A DNA stretch of 44,740 bases from Amycolatopsis anabasis. Lineage in GTDB: Bacteria; Actinomycetota; Actinomycetes; Mycobacteriales; Pseudonocardiaceae. This document shows, in pieces, positions 17,198 to 25,758 of this stretch. The position numbers and the translations under genes are program-made. Below the pieces are notes generated by a model. That model was not told the origin of the DNA and did no database searches. It was given only the letters and a program-made list of their open reading frames with translations. The stretch spans positions 1 through 44,740 of the forward strand of contig NZ_VTHK01000062.1 of the NCBI RefSeq assembly GCF_009765355.1, written 5' to 3'. The stretch's first letter is position 1, and the number at the start of each line of letters is the position of its first letter.

Positions 17198-18319
17198 TCA
17201 GGAGAACCGGCGCTCCCCGGTCCACCCGGGATCCCCGGTCTTCGCGAAGCGGACCCACGCGCCGTGCATCTCCGCGGCGAGTGCCGGTGGTATTTCCGGT
17301 CCGAGCAAACCGTTCTCCGCGCGCAGGGCGGGCAGGTCCGTGTTGTCGAACACGAAGGGGAGTTCCGCCGTGTGGCAGGCGCCGAACGGGCCGCCGCGCC
17401 AGTCGAACTCGTAGGTGAACGCCTTGTCGTACCGGGAAACCAGCCGTTCGCGGCCGTCGCGGAACATCGCGTCGATGGCCGCGCTCTGCTCGGGACGTTG
17501 GTAGAGCAGCGATTCCTGCGAGTTCGTCCCGACGAGCAAGTCCACCGGAAGCGCCTCGGGAACCTCGTCGAGCACGACGCCGAGCGGGGTCACCCGCGAC
17601 CCCGCGGCGGCCACCTGGGCGAGTTCGGAAACGAGTCGTTCGTCGGGGATCTCGGCGAACGCCGCCACCGTGGCCGGAATGCCCAGCCGGTCGGCCAGCG
17701 CGCGGGTCGTCTCCGCCGCCTGCGCGCCGGTCATCGTGCTGAGCCCGCCGCTCTGGCTGATCGCCCGCCGGAACAGCCCGGACGCCTCGGGCGTCACCAG
17801 CAGCGCGCCGACGATCATCGCGCCCGCCGACTGCCCGAACACCGTGACCTGGTCCGGATCCCCGCCGAAGCTCGCGATGTTCTTCCGCACCCACCGCAGC
17901 GCGGCGAGCACGTCCAGCAGGCCCCGGTTCCGCGGCGCGTCCGGGAGGTCCAGCCAACCGGGCGCACCGAGCCGGTAGTTCAACGTCACCAGCACCACGC
18001 CGTCGCGGGCGAACGAAGTCCCGTCGTACAGCGGCGCCTGGCCGGTACCGGAGACGAAACCGCCGCCGTGCACGAAGACCAGCACCGGCGCGCTTCCGGT
18101 GGTCGACGGCGTCCAGACGTTGACGGTCAGGTAGTCCTCGCCGCGAACCCAGCCCGGTCCGATCACCGGGCTCAGGTCCAGCGGGAACCGCCGGGGCGGT
18201 GCCGGAGCCGTCGGCCCCGGTCCGTCGAAGCCGCGATCACCGTCGACCGGCACCGGTGCGCCGAACCGCGCGGCGCCGGTCGGGGCGGCGGCGTAGGAGA
18301 TGTTCCGGAACACGTTCAC
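17198..18319 (-). CDS. Type-B carboxylesterase, short form
   Basis: A 373-residue esterase of the carboxylesterase/cholinesterase alpha/beta family. It retains the oxyanion region VLVFVHGGGFVSGTG, the nucleophile loop VTVFGQSAGAM (Ser), a probable acid in LVGTNSQESLLYQ, and the His in GACHTAELPFVF. It is about 110-130 residues shorter than bacterial p-nitrobenzyl esterases. The missing part lies between the LFRRAISQSGG segment and LVGTNSQ, where a cap region is normally found. There is no signal peptide. GTG 18319 overlaps the stop of the upstream hydrolase as GTGA, so the two are translationally coupled. The frame remains open upstream, but only as a shadow. Confidence 0.87.
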   Translation of the reverse strand: MNVFRNISYAAAPTGAARFGAPVPVDGDRGFDGPGPTAPAPPRRFPLDLSPVIGPGWVRGEDYLTVNVWTPSTTGSAPVLVFVHGGGFVSGTGQAPLYDGTSFARDGVVLVTLNYRLGAPGWLDLPDAPRNRGLLDVLAALRWVRKNIASFGGDPDQVTVFGQSAGAMIVGALLVTPEASGLFRRAISQSGGLSTMTGAQAAETTRALADRLGIPATVAAFAEIPDERLVSELAQVAAAGSRVTPLGVVLDEVPEALPVDLLVGTNSQESLLYQRPEQSAAIDAMFRDGRERLVSRYDKAFTYEFDWRGGPFGACHTAELPFVFDNTDLPALRAENGLLGPEIPPALAAEMHGAWVRFAKTGDPGWTGERRFS

Positions 18320-19212
18320 CGCCACGCCAGCCACTCCTTCACCGCGAACTTGCCGCCGTCCCGCCGGACCTCCGCGGCGCCCGCGCCCGGGAAATGCGCG
18401 GGAAACAGGAGCGCGTTGTGGTCGGCGGTCCACTCCAGCAACCGGCGCCGGGCGACCCGTGCCTGCGCCTCGTCCTCGTCGAAGGAGGGGCCGCAGTCCG
18501 GCTCCGCGATCTGCAACGGACTGTGCAGCAGGTCCCCGGCGAAGACCGCGTGTTCCGTGCCCGACCGGAGCCGCACCACGGCGGACCCCGGGGTGTGGCC
18601 CGGCGCCGGAACGATCCGGAGGTTGGCGTCCACGTCGTAGTGGTCGCCCTCCCACAGCACCGTCTGCCCGGCCCGGTGCACCGGCGCCACGCTGTCCTCG
18701 AACACGTTCTGCGACTGGCGCCCCGAGCGGGTCCGGATCTCGTTTTCCGGGTTCCAGTACTCGAAGTCGGCGCGCGCGATCAGGTACTCCGCGTTGGGGA
18801 AGGTCGGCCGCCACTCGCGGTCGGCGAGGACGGTGTTCCAGCCGACGTGGTCCCCGTGCACGTGCGTGTTGATCACCACGTCGACGTCCTCCGGGCGGAC
18901 GCCCGCCGCGGCCAGCTCGTCGAGGTAGTTCGTGTCGAGGTGGGCGAAGAACGGCATGTACGGCCGCTCGCGGCCGTTGCCGATACCGGTGTCGATCAGG
19001 ATCGTGCGGCCCTCGCTGCGGATCAGCCAGGTCTGGATCATCGTGCGGACCTCGTCGGCGGCCGGGTCGAGAAACTCCGGAGCCAGCCAGTTCTCGTGCC
19101 GCTGCCAGTGGTCCAGGGCCACGTCGGGAAAGACGAAGTCGCGGGGGAGACCCCGTGCGGTCAGCTCGACCACGCGGGTGATCTCCACGTTTCCGAGGGT
19201 GATGGTGTCCAT
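18316..19212 (-). CDS. Metallo-beta-lactamase-fold hydrolase
   Basis: A 298-residue MBL-fold enzyme with a complete metal site: THVHGDHVG (HxHxDH, about residues 116-121), His in VPAPGHTPGSAV, the bridging Asp in AVFAGDLLHSP, and the late His in LLFPAHFPG. The general layout with WLIRSEGRTILIDTGIGN resembles lactonase/AHL-hydrolase-like and other small-molecule MBL hydrolases; the substrate is not determinable. It leads a two-gene operon with the carboxylesterase (4-bp overlap) and is divergent from a large LuxR regulator with a 14-bp palindrome between them. Confidence 0.9.
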   Translation of the reverse strand: MDTITLGNVEITRVVELTARGLPRDFVFPDVALDHWQRHENWLAPEFLDPAADEVRTMIQTWLIRSEGRTILIDTGIGNGRERPYMPFFAHLDTNYLDELAAAGVRPEDVDVVINTHVHGDHVGWNTVLADREWRPTFPNAEYLIARADFEYWNPENEIRTRSGRQSQNVFEDSVAPVHRAGQTVLWEGDHYDVDANLRIVPAPGHTPGSAVVRLRSGTEHAVFAGDLLHSPLQIAEPDCGPSFDEDEAQARVARRRLLEWTADHNALLFPAHFPGAGAAEVRRDGGKFAVKEWLAWR

Positions 19213-19248
19213 GCGTCCAGCCTGGTGACCGGGCCGGTCCGGCGGTAT

Positions 19249-19262
19249 CAGTCACGTGACTG
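19249..19262. promoter_or_regulatory. Perfect 14-bp palindrome in divergent promoter
   Basis: CAGTCACGTGACTG is perfectly self-complementary. It lies 37 bp upstream of the hydrolase start and covers the expected -35 area of the leaderless LuxR-type gene (-10 TACAGT at 19274-19279). Dyads of this form are expected for LuxR-type or bHLH-like dimer binding. It is probably the operator shared by both transcription units. Confidence 0.6.
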
Positions 19263-19285
19263 CACCTCGCGGATACAGTCGAAAG

Positions 19286-21850
19286 GTGACCATCGCCGGG
19301 CGGGACGAGGAAAGCGCCGCGGTGCTCGGCCTGAGCAGCGGCGTGCTGATCGTGACGGGTGAACCGGGTGCGGGCAAGAGCACGCTGCTCGAGCTGGCGG
19401 CGGACCGGCACGGCGGCCGGGTGCTCCGGATGACCGGCAGCGAGAGCGAGACGAACCTGCCGTTCGCCGGGCTGCACCAGCTGCTGCGGCCGGTCCTCGG
19501 CGAGACCGCGAACCTGCCCGGGCGGCAGCGGTCGGCGCTGCTCGGCGCCATCGGCCTGGACGACGCCGGAGCGCCCGACCGGCTGCTGATCGGCGTCGCG
19601 CTGCTCACCCTGCTCTCCGAACTCGCCCAGCGGGCGCCGGTGCTGGTGGTCGCCGACGATCTGCAGTGGATCGACGCGGGATCGCTGGAGGCGCTCGCCT
19701 TCGCGGCCCGGCGCATCGACGGCGAACCCCTCGCCGTGCTCGCGGGGACCCGGGATGCGGCGAAGCTGCCCGGCTTCCCGGTGCTGCCACTGGGACCGCT
19801 CGACGCCCGCGCCGCGGGTGCGCTGCTGGACCGGCAGCCGCGTCCGCCGACCGGCAAGCGGCGGATGCGCATCCTCGACCAGGCCGCCGGAAATCCGCTG
19901 GCGCTGGTCGAACTGGCCCGGGCGGACTGCGCCGACGAGGACATCCTGCCGCTGACCGACCGCCTCGAGCGCGTCTTCGCCGCCGACCTCGAAGCCCTGC
20001 CCGAAGCCACCCGGCACGCGCTGCTGCTGGTCGCCGCGGACGAACTGGCCGTGCACGAGCAGGTCGAGGCGCTGGCTCCGGCCGAGGCCGCCGGGCTGCT
20101 CCGGATCACCGGCGGCCGGGTCCGGTTCCGGCATCCGCTGATCCGATCCGCGATCTACCATTCCGCGCCGCTGGCCGTCCGGCGGCGGGCCCACCGCGAG
20201 CTGGCCGACGCGCTCGCGGGCGAACCCGACCGGCGCGCGTGGCATCTCGCGGCCGCCGCCGAGGGGCCGGACGAGCCGATCGCCGCCGCGCTGGAGGAAT
20301 CCGCGGCCCGCGCCCGTGAACGCGGCGGGCACCTGACCGCGGCGACCGCGCTGGAACGCGCGGCCGAACTGAGCCCGGCGCGGCACGACCGCGCGCGCCG
20401 CCTGGTGGCCGCGGCCGGAGCTGCCGTCTACACCGGACAACCGCGGTGGGTGGAGCAACTCGCCGCGAAGGCCGCTGCGAGCACCGACGATCCGGCGCTG
20501 GCGGCCGAAGCTTCGCTGCGGGTCGGGCAGATTCTCACGCTGACCGCCGACCACGACACCGCGCTGTCCTCGCTGATGCGCGCGGCGGAAGAACCCGGGT
20601 TCACCCGGATCGCGATCGCGTCGGCGTCCGTGGCCGGTTTCTACTCCGGGGACGAGGAGCACCGGCTCGCGGTCCGGGCTCGTGCGGGGAACGATCCGTG
20701 GACGCTCGCGGTGACCGAGCCGACCGCGCGGCGCGCCGAGCTGGTGGCCGCGCTCCCGGCACTGGTCGAGCGGGCGGGCGGTGATCCCGGGGTGCTGGTC
20801 TCGCTGGGTGCGATGGCCTGGCTGCTCGACGAAACCGCGCTGGCGGTGCGGATCTTCGACGACGCCCTGCACCGCTGGCGCATGCGGGGCTCGTTGCCCA
20901 CCGGATTGGGCTGCTCGGCGGGCTGGGCCTACCTGGACCACGGGCTCTGGGCGCAGGCGCGGCTGGCCGCCTCGAACGCGACCTCCGCCGGCGCCGGGAT
21001 GCCGCACCTCGACGCCGGGGTGCGAGCGCTCGAAGCCGCCGCGTTCGCGCTCACCGGCGACACCGCCGAAGCCCGGTCCGCCGCGGCGGCCGGATTGTCC
21101 CTTGTGGACCCGAACCGCAGCCGCGCGGTCGGCGTGCGCGCCCGGTGGGCCCTGGGGATGGCCGCCGTCGCCGACGGCGATCAGGTCGCCGCCTACGAAC
21201 AGTTCCGCCTGCTGTTCACCGAGACCGGCGATCCGGTCCACTACGCGTGCTCCTACGCCGGAGTGGCCGAACTCGCGGCCGCGGCCGTGCGCACCGGTCA
21301 GCACGTCGAGGCCGCGGAAATCGTGGAACGCTCGGCCAAGCGGCTCGCCGGTGGCCTCTCGCCCCGGATGCACGCCCTGCTCCACCGCGCTCGCGCCTTG
21401 CTCGACCCGGCGGAGGCCGAGTCGCACTTCGAGGCGGCCCTGGCCGACCCCGCGGGCGAACAGTGGCCGTTCGAACGAGCGCAGATCCTCCTGGACTACG
21501 CGGAATGGCTGCGCCGCCGTCGCCGGATCGCCGCCGCGCGCCCGAAACTGCACGCGGCGCGCGAGATCTTCCACCGCCTCGGCGCGCGCCCGTGGATCAC
21601 CCGCACCCAGGGCGAACTCCGCGCCGCCGGGATCGACGCCGAACCCGCCGCACCGGACGCGCTGACCGCCCTCACCCCGCAACAGCAGCAGATCATCCGC
21701 CTCGCCGCGCGGGGCCTGAGCAACCGCGAGATCGGTGAGCGGCTGTTCCTCTCGCCGCGCACGGTCGCCTCGCACCTCTACCGGAGCTTCCCGAAGCTCG
21801 GGGTCACCGCCCGGTCGCAGCTGCACACCTTGATCGACGCCTCCGGCTAG
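19286..21850 (+). CDS. Large ATP-binding LuxR regulator (LAL type)
   Basis: An 854-residue regulator. The N-terminal AAA/STAND ATPase has IAGRDEESAAVLG, Walker A GEPGAGKS (about residues 25-32), and Walker B LVVADDLQWID. A long helical region (about residues 330-780) follows, and the last 60 residues form a LuxR HTH (LTPQQQQIIRLAARGLSNREIGERLFLSPRTVASH). LAL proteins activate operons for catabolism or antibiotics. GTG 19286 is preferred over GTG 19256: TACAGT lies six bases before it, and the upstream GTG falls inside a palindrome. It is divergent from the hydrolase-esterase operon, its likely target. Confidence 0.9.
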   Translation: MTIAGRDEESAAVLGLSSGVLIVTGEPGAGKSTLLELAADRHGGRVLRMTGSESETNLPFAGLHQLLRPVLGETANLPGRQRSALLGAIGLDDAGAPDRLLIGVALLTLLSELAQRAPVLVVADDLQWIDAGSLEALAFAARRIDGEPLAVLAGTRDAAKLPGFPVLPLGPLDARAAGALLDRQPRPPTGKRRMRILDQAAGNPLALVELARADCADEDILPLTDRLERVFAADLEALPEATRHALLLVAADELAVHEQVEALAPAEAAGLLRITGGRVRFRHPLIRSAIYHSAPLAVRRRAHRELADALAGEPDRRAWHLAAAAEGPDEPIAAALEESAARARERGGHLTAATALERAAELSPARHDRARRLVAAAGAAVYTGQPRWVEQLAAKAAASTDDPALAAEASLRVGQILTLTADHDTALSSLMRAAEEPGFTRIAIASASVAGFYSGDEEHRLAVRARAGNDPWTLAVTEPTARRAELVAALPALVERAGGDPGVLVSLGAMAWLLDETALAVRIFDDALHRWRMRGSLPTGLGCSAGWAYLDHGLWAQARLAASNATSAGAGMPHLDAGVRALEAAAFALTGDTAEARSAAAAGLSLVDPNRSRAVGVRARWALGMAAVADGDQVAAYEQFRLLFTETGDPVHYACSYAGVAELAAAAVRTGQHVEAAEIVERSAKRLAGGLSPRMHALLHRARALLDPAEAESHFEAALADPAGEQWPFERAQILLDYAEWLRRRRRIAAARPKLHAAREIFHRLGARPWITRTQGELRAAGIDAEPAAPDALTALTPQQQQIIRLAARGLSNREIGERLFLSPRTVASHLYRSFPKLGVTARSQLHTLIDASG

Positions 21851-21889
21851 CGCACCAGGGCCGCCGCGCGGGAAAATTCTGCGCCGAAG

Positions 21890-21911
21890 TTTGTGAACAT
21901 TGGTGTTCATG
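21890..21911. promoter_or_regulatory. Candidate TetR operator, copy 1
   Basis: TTTGTGAAC-N6-GTTC-A-TG, containing the perfect dyad TGAACA-N4-TGTTCA at 21894-21909. It lies just upstream of the TAGGGT -10 box of the gene at 21929. The same pattern recurs at 23833-23854 next to a TetR gene. Confidence 0.5.
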
Positions 21912-21928
21912 GATGCTAGGGTGCGTCC

Positions 21929-22486
21929 GTGCGCACCATGGTCCAGGAACCGAGGATCCGGCCCGGAACCCGACGGGAACTGGGGTTGCCGGTCTGGCTG
22001 TTCACGCGGCTGGCCGCCCTCCGGACAAAGACGCGGCCGCCGCGGCTGTTCACCGTGCTGGGGCGGCACCGCCGGCTCTTCCGCGGCTGGTTGCACTTCG
22101 CCGCCACCATGATGCCGGGCGGGTTGTTGCCGCGGCGCGACAGCGAACTGGTCATCCTCCGGGTGGCCGCGCTGCGGGAAAACCGGTACGAGCTGGAACA
22201 CCACCGGCGGCTCGCCGCGGCCGCGGGGCTGACCGGCGACGAGATCGCGCGGGTGGTCGACGTGGGAACGCAGTGGGACTGGGGCGATCGCGACGCCGCC
22301 TTGCTCCGCGCGGTCGACGCCCTGCAGGCCGATCGCGATCTCGACGACACCCGGTGGGCGGAGCTCCGGCGCAATCTGTCCGAAAAGGAGTGTCTGGAGT
22401 TCTGCCTGCTGGTGACCCACTACGACCTGCTGGCCACGGTGATCACCACGCTGCGGATCGAGCCGGACTCCCCGCGCGGCGGTTGA
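21929..22486 (+). CDS. Carboxymuconolactone decarboxylase-family protein
   Basis: A 185-residue protein with the CMD/AhpD-like core: LPRRDSELVILRVAALRENRYELEHHRRLAAAAGLTGDEIARV at about residues 70-112. The Cys-x-x-Cys of peroxidase-active AhpD is absent, and RYELEHH stands in the equivalent region, as in many non-redox members. The reaction is unknown; gamma-carboxymuconolactone decarboxylase itself removes CO2 in aromatic catabolism, but no pathway partner is nearby. GTG 21929 is leaderless (TAGGGT six bases upstream). The promoter carries a dyad also present at the TetR gene 1.9 kb away, which suggests shared control. Confidence 0.85.
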   Translation: MRTMVQEPRIRPGTRRELGLPVWLFTRLAALRTKTRPPRLFTVLGRHRRLFRGWLHFAATMMPGGLLPRRDSELVILRVAALRENRYELEHHRRLAAAAGLTGDEIARVVDVGTQWDWGDRDAALLRAVDALQADRDLDDTRWAELRRNLSEKECLEFCLLVTHYDLLATVITTLRIEPDSPRGG

Positions 22487-22500
22487 TACCGCAACGGCGA

Positions 22501-22953
22501 TCAGAGTGGCGGGGTCAGTTCCAGCCGCCACCGGCCCTCGTGTTCCCGCACGGTGACGGAGAACGAGAAGGTGCTCCCATCGGTCCGCCGCCCGGTCACC
22601 CGGACGATCCGGGGCGCTCGGGCATCCGGCGCCAGGGTGACGGCGATGTCATGACTTCCCGCCGCCCGCAACTCGTCCACATAGGACTTCGCGAAGTTCT
22701 TCGCCCCATTCGGCGGGTAGTCGACGAGTTCCTCCAGTTGCCCGGCGTCGAGCGTGTTCAGCGCGGATTCGGACTTGCCGCGCAGTTCTTCGGGCGAATC
22801 GACCCCAGCCTCGGGCAGCCGTGCGATGAGGACGGTGACGACGACGATCCAGGTGACCAGCAGGGTTACCGCGACGACGAGAGCGAACTTCCCGCGAGCA
22901 AACCTCGGTGCGCCGCACCGTGAACCGCGATTGCGCCGGTTTGCCTCTGTCAT
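22501..22953 (-). CDS. Membrane-anchored protein of unknown function
   Basis: A 150-residue protein. A basic N-terminus (RRNRGSRCGAPRFARGK) precedes one membrane helix (FALVVAVTLLVTWIVVVTVLIA, about residues 23-44). An extracytoplasmic domain of about 100 residues follows, ending in beta strands (FSFSVTVREHEGRWRLELTPPL). The latter resembles NTF2/SnoaL-like accessory domains seen in many actinobacterial surface proteins, a weak assignment. It is convergent with the CMD gene. Its 211-bp upstream region is conspicuously AT-rich for this genome and should contain its promoter (TTGCTC/TGTAAT with 16-bp spacing is one possibility). Confidence 0.7.
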   Translation of the reverse strand: MTEANRRNRGSRCGAPRFARGKFALVVAVTLLVTWIVVVTVLIARLPEAGVDSPEELRGKSESALNTLDAGQLEELVDYPPNGAKNFAKSYVDELRAAGSHDIAVTLAPDARAPRIVRVTGRRTDGSTFSFSVTVREHEGRWRLELTPPL

Positions 22954-23164
22954 ATCAGGAAATGCTTAGAACTCCCGTAGGTGACGTCTTCCATTACATT
23001 CCAATAGACCGGAAGAGCAAAAGCGAATCTGATCTTCGTCACTACCGGATAATGCGCTGTGGCTACATCTGGCGCAATGTTGATCAATGGATAATCGGCG
23101 GAAACTTCACACCCGGGCCGGTTCGCGCGGTCGCTGGTCCTGCGTGTCGCTGACACAGCCGACA

Positions 23165-23797
23165 TCAACCGATCAGCTGCCGGACCAGGAGCATGACCTG
23201 CGGACCCAGCTCGGGCAGCCGCTCCGGTTCGCCGCCGATCAGGGTACTGGCGACCAGTGAGCTGATGCCGCCGACCAAGAGGCGGCAGGCGAACCGGGAA
23301 TCGGGGAGCCGCTGCCACTCCGGCAGGGTGGCGAGCCCGGTCTCCAGCAGGTCGATGAACCGGTCCTGCACCTCGAACCGCTTCCGCTGCGCGGCGGGAC
23401 CGGCCACATAGGACTCGACGAAGAAGACCCGGGCCATCGACGCTTCCGCGGTCAAGGTGGCGAAGTACTTCGTCAGCACCCGCTCCAGGCGGTCCAGTTC
23501 GGGTTCCTCGGCGGCGCCTTCCGGTTCGGCCATGAGCTGGGTGGCCAGCAGGCCCGCCACGCGGTCGAGCAGGGCGAGGAAACATTCCTCCTTGTCCGCG
23601 AAGTGCTGGTAGAAGGTCTCGCGGGAGACGCGGGCCCGTTTGAGCACGTCCGCGACCGAGGTGCGCACGTATCCCTGCTCCGCCACCGCGTCGGCCATAC
23701 CGTGCAGCAGCCGGGAGCGCTGGGAACTGCGGACGCTTTCCCGGCTGAGCCGGTGACGTCCCCGCGGCAGCACGTCGAACTCGGGCTTCTCGCTCAT
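23165..23797 (-). CDS. TetR-family regulator
   Basis: A 210-residue repressor. HTH region: SQRSRLLHGMADAVAEQGYVRTSVADVLKRARVSRETFYQHFADKEECF (about residues 26-74). C-terminal domain: LERVLTKYFATLTAEASMARVFFVES, of the TetR_C family that senses hydrophobic ligands. ATG 23797 appears leaderless, with TAACCT seven bases before. It is divergent from the CocE-type hydrolase with 58 bp between starts; a candidate operator sits there and a second copy lies before the CMD gene. Likely targets are therefore both enzymes and itself. Confidence 0.9.
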   Translation of the reverse strand: MSEKPEFDVLPRGRHRLSRESVRSSQRSRLLHGMADAVAEQGYVRTSVADVLKRARVSRETFYQHFADKEECFLALLDRVAGLLATQLMAEPEGAAEEPELDRLERVLTKYFATLTAEASMARVFFVESYVAGPAAQRKRFEVQDRFIDLLETGLATLPEWQRLPDSRFACRLLVGGISSLVASTLIGGEPERLPELGPQVMLLVRQLIG

Positions 23798-23832
23798 CCG
23801 GTGAAGGTTAACAACGGCCCTTCCGGTCGCTG

Positions 23833-23854
23833 TTTGTGAACGCTATTGTTCGTG
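23833..23854. promoter_or_regulatory. Candidate TetR operator, copy 2
   Basis: TTTGTGAAC-N6-GTTC-G-TG overlaps the -10 box TATTGT (23844-23849) of the leaderless hydrolase gene at 23856 and lies 36 bp from the TetR start. Fifteen defined positions match copy 1 at 21890-21911, although the inner symmetry is weaker here. Confidence 0.5.
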
Positions 23855-23855
23855 A

Positions 23856-25706
23856 ATGGTGTGGGGACGGATGGCTCGCCGTGCGGGCGTCGTGGCCGTG
23901 CTGTTGCTGGTGTCGACCGGTGTCCTGCCGGTGGCTGCGGCGGCGGAGTACGGAATCGCGGTGACCCGGGACGTTCCGGTGACGGCCTCGGACGGCACGG
24001 TGCTGCGCGCGGACATCTACGCCCCGGCCGATCCGGTGACCGGGGCGCCCGCGGCGGGGCGGTTCCCGGTGATCGTCGGCCTCACCCCGTACGGCAAGGG
24101 TGCCTCGGCGGGTGCGAACAGCCCGCCCGGATTCGGCGGTCTCAACCCGAACCTGGTGCGCAACGGCTATCTCGGGGTGGTCGTGGACGTGCCGGGCACC
24201 GGCGGCTCGCAGGGCGCTTCGCAGCTCTTCGGCCCGGCCGAGGCCGCGGCGAGCGTCGACGTGATCAACTGGGCGGCGCGGCTGCCGAACTCCACCGGCG
24301 CGGTCGGCATGATCGGCGGTTCCTACCTGGCGATCGACCAGCTCTTCGCCGCCGCCGCGGTGGGGCCGAACTCACCGTTGAAGGCGATCTTCCCGATGGC
24401 GGCGGCCGTGGACCCGTACCGCGATCTCTTCGTGGACGGCGGCGTGTTCAACGTCGAATCGTCCCTGGGCCTGATCCTGGCCTACGGCGGCACCCGCACG
24501 CTCACCCCATTGGCCGAACGGGCCGGTGACCCCCTCGACGCGGTGAACCTCGCCGCGCAGCACCTGGCGCAGGGGCTCGCCTTCGAAGGGACCACCGCGC
24601 TCGACGTGCTCACGGACGGGCCCCGGCGGTTCGACGGGCCGTACTGGCGGACCCGCGCACCGGAAACCGTGCTGCGGAAGATCGTGGACAACGGGGTGGC
24701 GGCCTTCCTCGCCGGGGGTTCCTACGACGTGTTCCAGCGCGGCGAACCGCTGCTCTACGCCGGCCTGCAGAACGCCGCCGCCGGCCGTCCGGTCACCGCC
24801 CCGATGGCGCCCGGCCAGCCGGTGTCCCCGAACTACCAACTGCTGTTCGGCCCGTGGCACCACGGCGACATCGGCGCGGGCGTGGACCTGGACCGGTTGC
24901 AGCTGCGCTGGTTCGACCACTGGCTCATGGGCGCCGACACCGGAATCACCGGCACCCGGGCCCCGCTGCGGATCATCCAGGCCGACGGTACCGAGTACCG
25001 CGCCGAGACGTACCCGGTCCGGCCGGGGCGCGGCAGCAGACTGCATTTCGACAGCGGCGGGCGCCTGGCCCCCGCGGCTTCCCGGGCGGCGACCGGGGCG
25101 GACGACCTGATCTTCACCGGGTTGTCGAATCCGTGCAGCCGGTCCACCGATCAGTTCTCCGCCGGGCTGCTGTCCAAGGTGACCGGCACCCTGTGCACCG
25201 CGCCCCGCCCGGCGTCCCCGAACCCGGCCGAGCTCGGCTACCGGTCCGATCCGCTCGCGGCCCCGGTGACCCTGGCCGGTCCGGTCGGCGTCACCCTCCA
25301 CGCCACGTCCACCACTCCGGAGACACTGTGGACGGTCCGGCTGGAGGAAGTCGCGCCGGACGGGAAGGTCACCACGCTCAGCGGCGGCGCCCAGCTGGGG
25401 TCGATGCGCGCGCTCGACCCGGCGCGATCCTGGCCCGCCGCGGACGGCGGCTGGCTGCGGCCGTACCACCCGTTGACGAAGCAATCGCGGACTGCGGTGA
25501 CCCCGGGCGCGATCACCCGCTACGACATCGAGGTCCGGCCGGTGTTCGCCACGATTCCCGCCGGGCACCGGATCCAGCTCACCGTCGGCACCGGCGACCT
25601 GCCGCACCTGATCCCGACCACGGACGTCGTGAACCTGCTCGGCGGCCGCTATTCGGTGCAGCACAACGCGGTGGCGGCCTCGTGGATCGACCTGCCCACC
25701 AGCTGA
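23856..25706 (+). CDS. Secreted CocE/NonD-type hydrolase (X-Pro dipeptidyl-peptidase S15 family)
   Basis: A 616-residue exported hydrolase. The signal peptide is ARRAGVVAVLLLVSTGVLPVAAAAE. The alpha/beta domain begins VPVTASDGTVLRADIYAP and has GGSYLAIDQLFAAA as nucleophile elbow (family norm GxSYxG; here the last Gly is Ala). The catalytic His is in LLFGPWHHGDIG. The C-terminal jelly roll (PVTLAGPVGVTLHATSTTPETLWTVRLEEVAPDGK) is the standard X-Pro C domain. Members cleave esters or X-Pro peptides; the substrate here is unknown. ATG 23856 is leaderless with TATTGT six bases upstream. Probably repressed by the divergent TetR. Confidence 0.9.
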   Translation: MVWGRMARRAGVVAVLLLVSTGVLPVAAAAEYGIAVTRDVPVTASDGTVLRADIYAPADPVTGAPAAGRFPVIVGLTPYGKGASAGANSPPGFGGLNPNLVRNGYLGVVVDVPGTGGSQGASQLFGPAEAAASVDVINWAARLPNSTGAVGMIGGSYLAIDQLFAAAAVGPNSPLKAIFPMAAAVDPYRDLFVDGGVFNVESSLGLILAYGGTRTLTPLAERAGDPLDAVNLAAQHLAQGLAFEGTTALDVLTDGPRRFDGPYWRTRAPETVLRKIVDNGVAAFLAGGSYDVFQRGEPLLYAGLQNAAAGRPVTAPMAPGQPVSPNYQLLFGPWHHGDIGAGVDLDRLQLRWFDHWLMGADTGITGTRAPLRIIQADGTEYRAETYPVRPGRGSRLHFDSGGRLAPAASRAATGADDLIFTGLSNPCSRSTDQFSAGLLSKVTGTLCTAPRPASPNPAELGYRSDPLAAPVTLAGPVGVTLHATSTTPETLWTVRLEEVAPDGKVTTLSGGAQLGSMRALDPARSWPAADGGWLRPYHPLTKQSRTAVTPGAITRYDIEVRPVFATIPAGHRIQLTVGTGDLPHLIPTTDVVNLLGGRYSVQHNAVAASWIDLPTS

Positions 25707-25758
25707 GCCGGGATGTTACTCTTCAGTAGGTTGCGTTGTCGCTGCTGGGAGGTGCGGG

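Noticed and set aside
17198..22531. A 1777-codon minus-strand frame suggesting a giant protein
   Set aside because: Only its last 373 codons encode a domain (carboxylesterase). The rest is shadow of the MBL hydrolase and the plus-strand LuxR gene.
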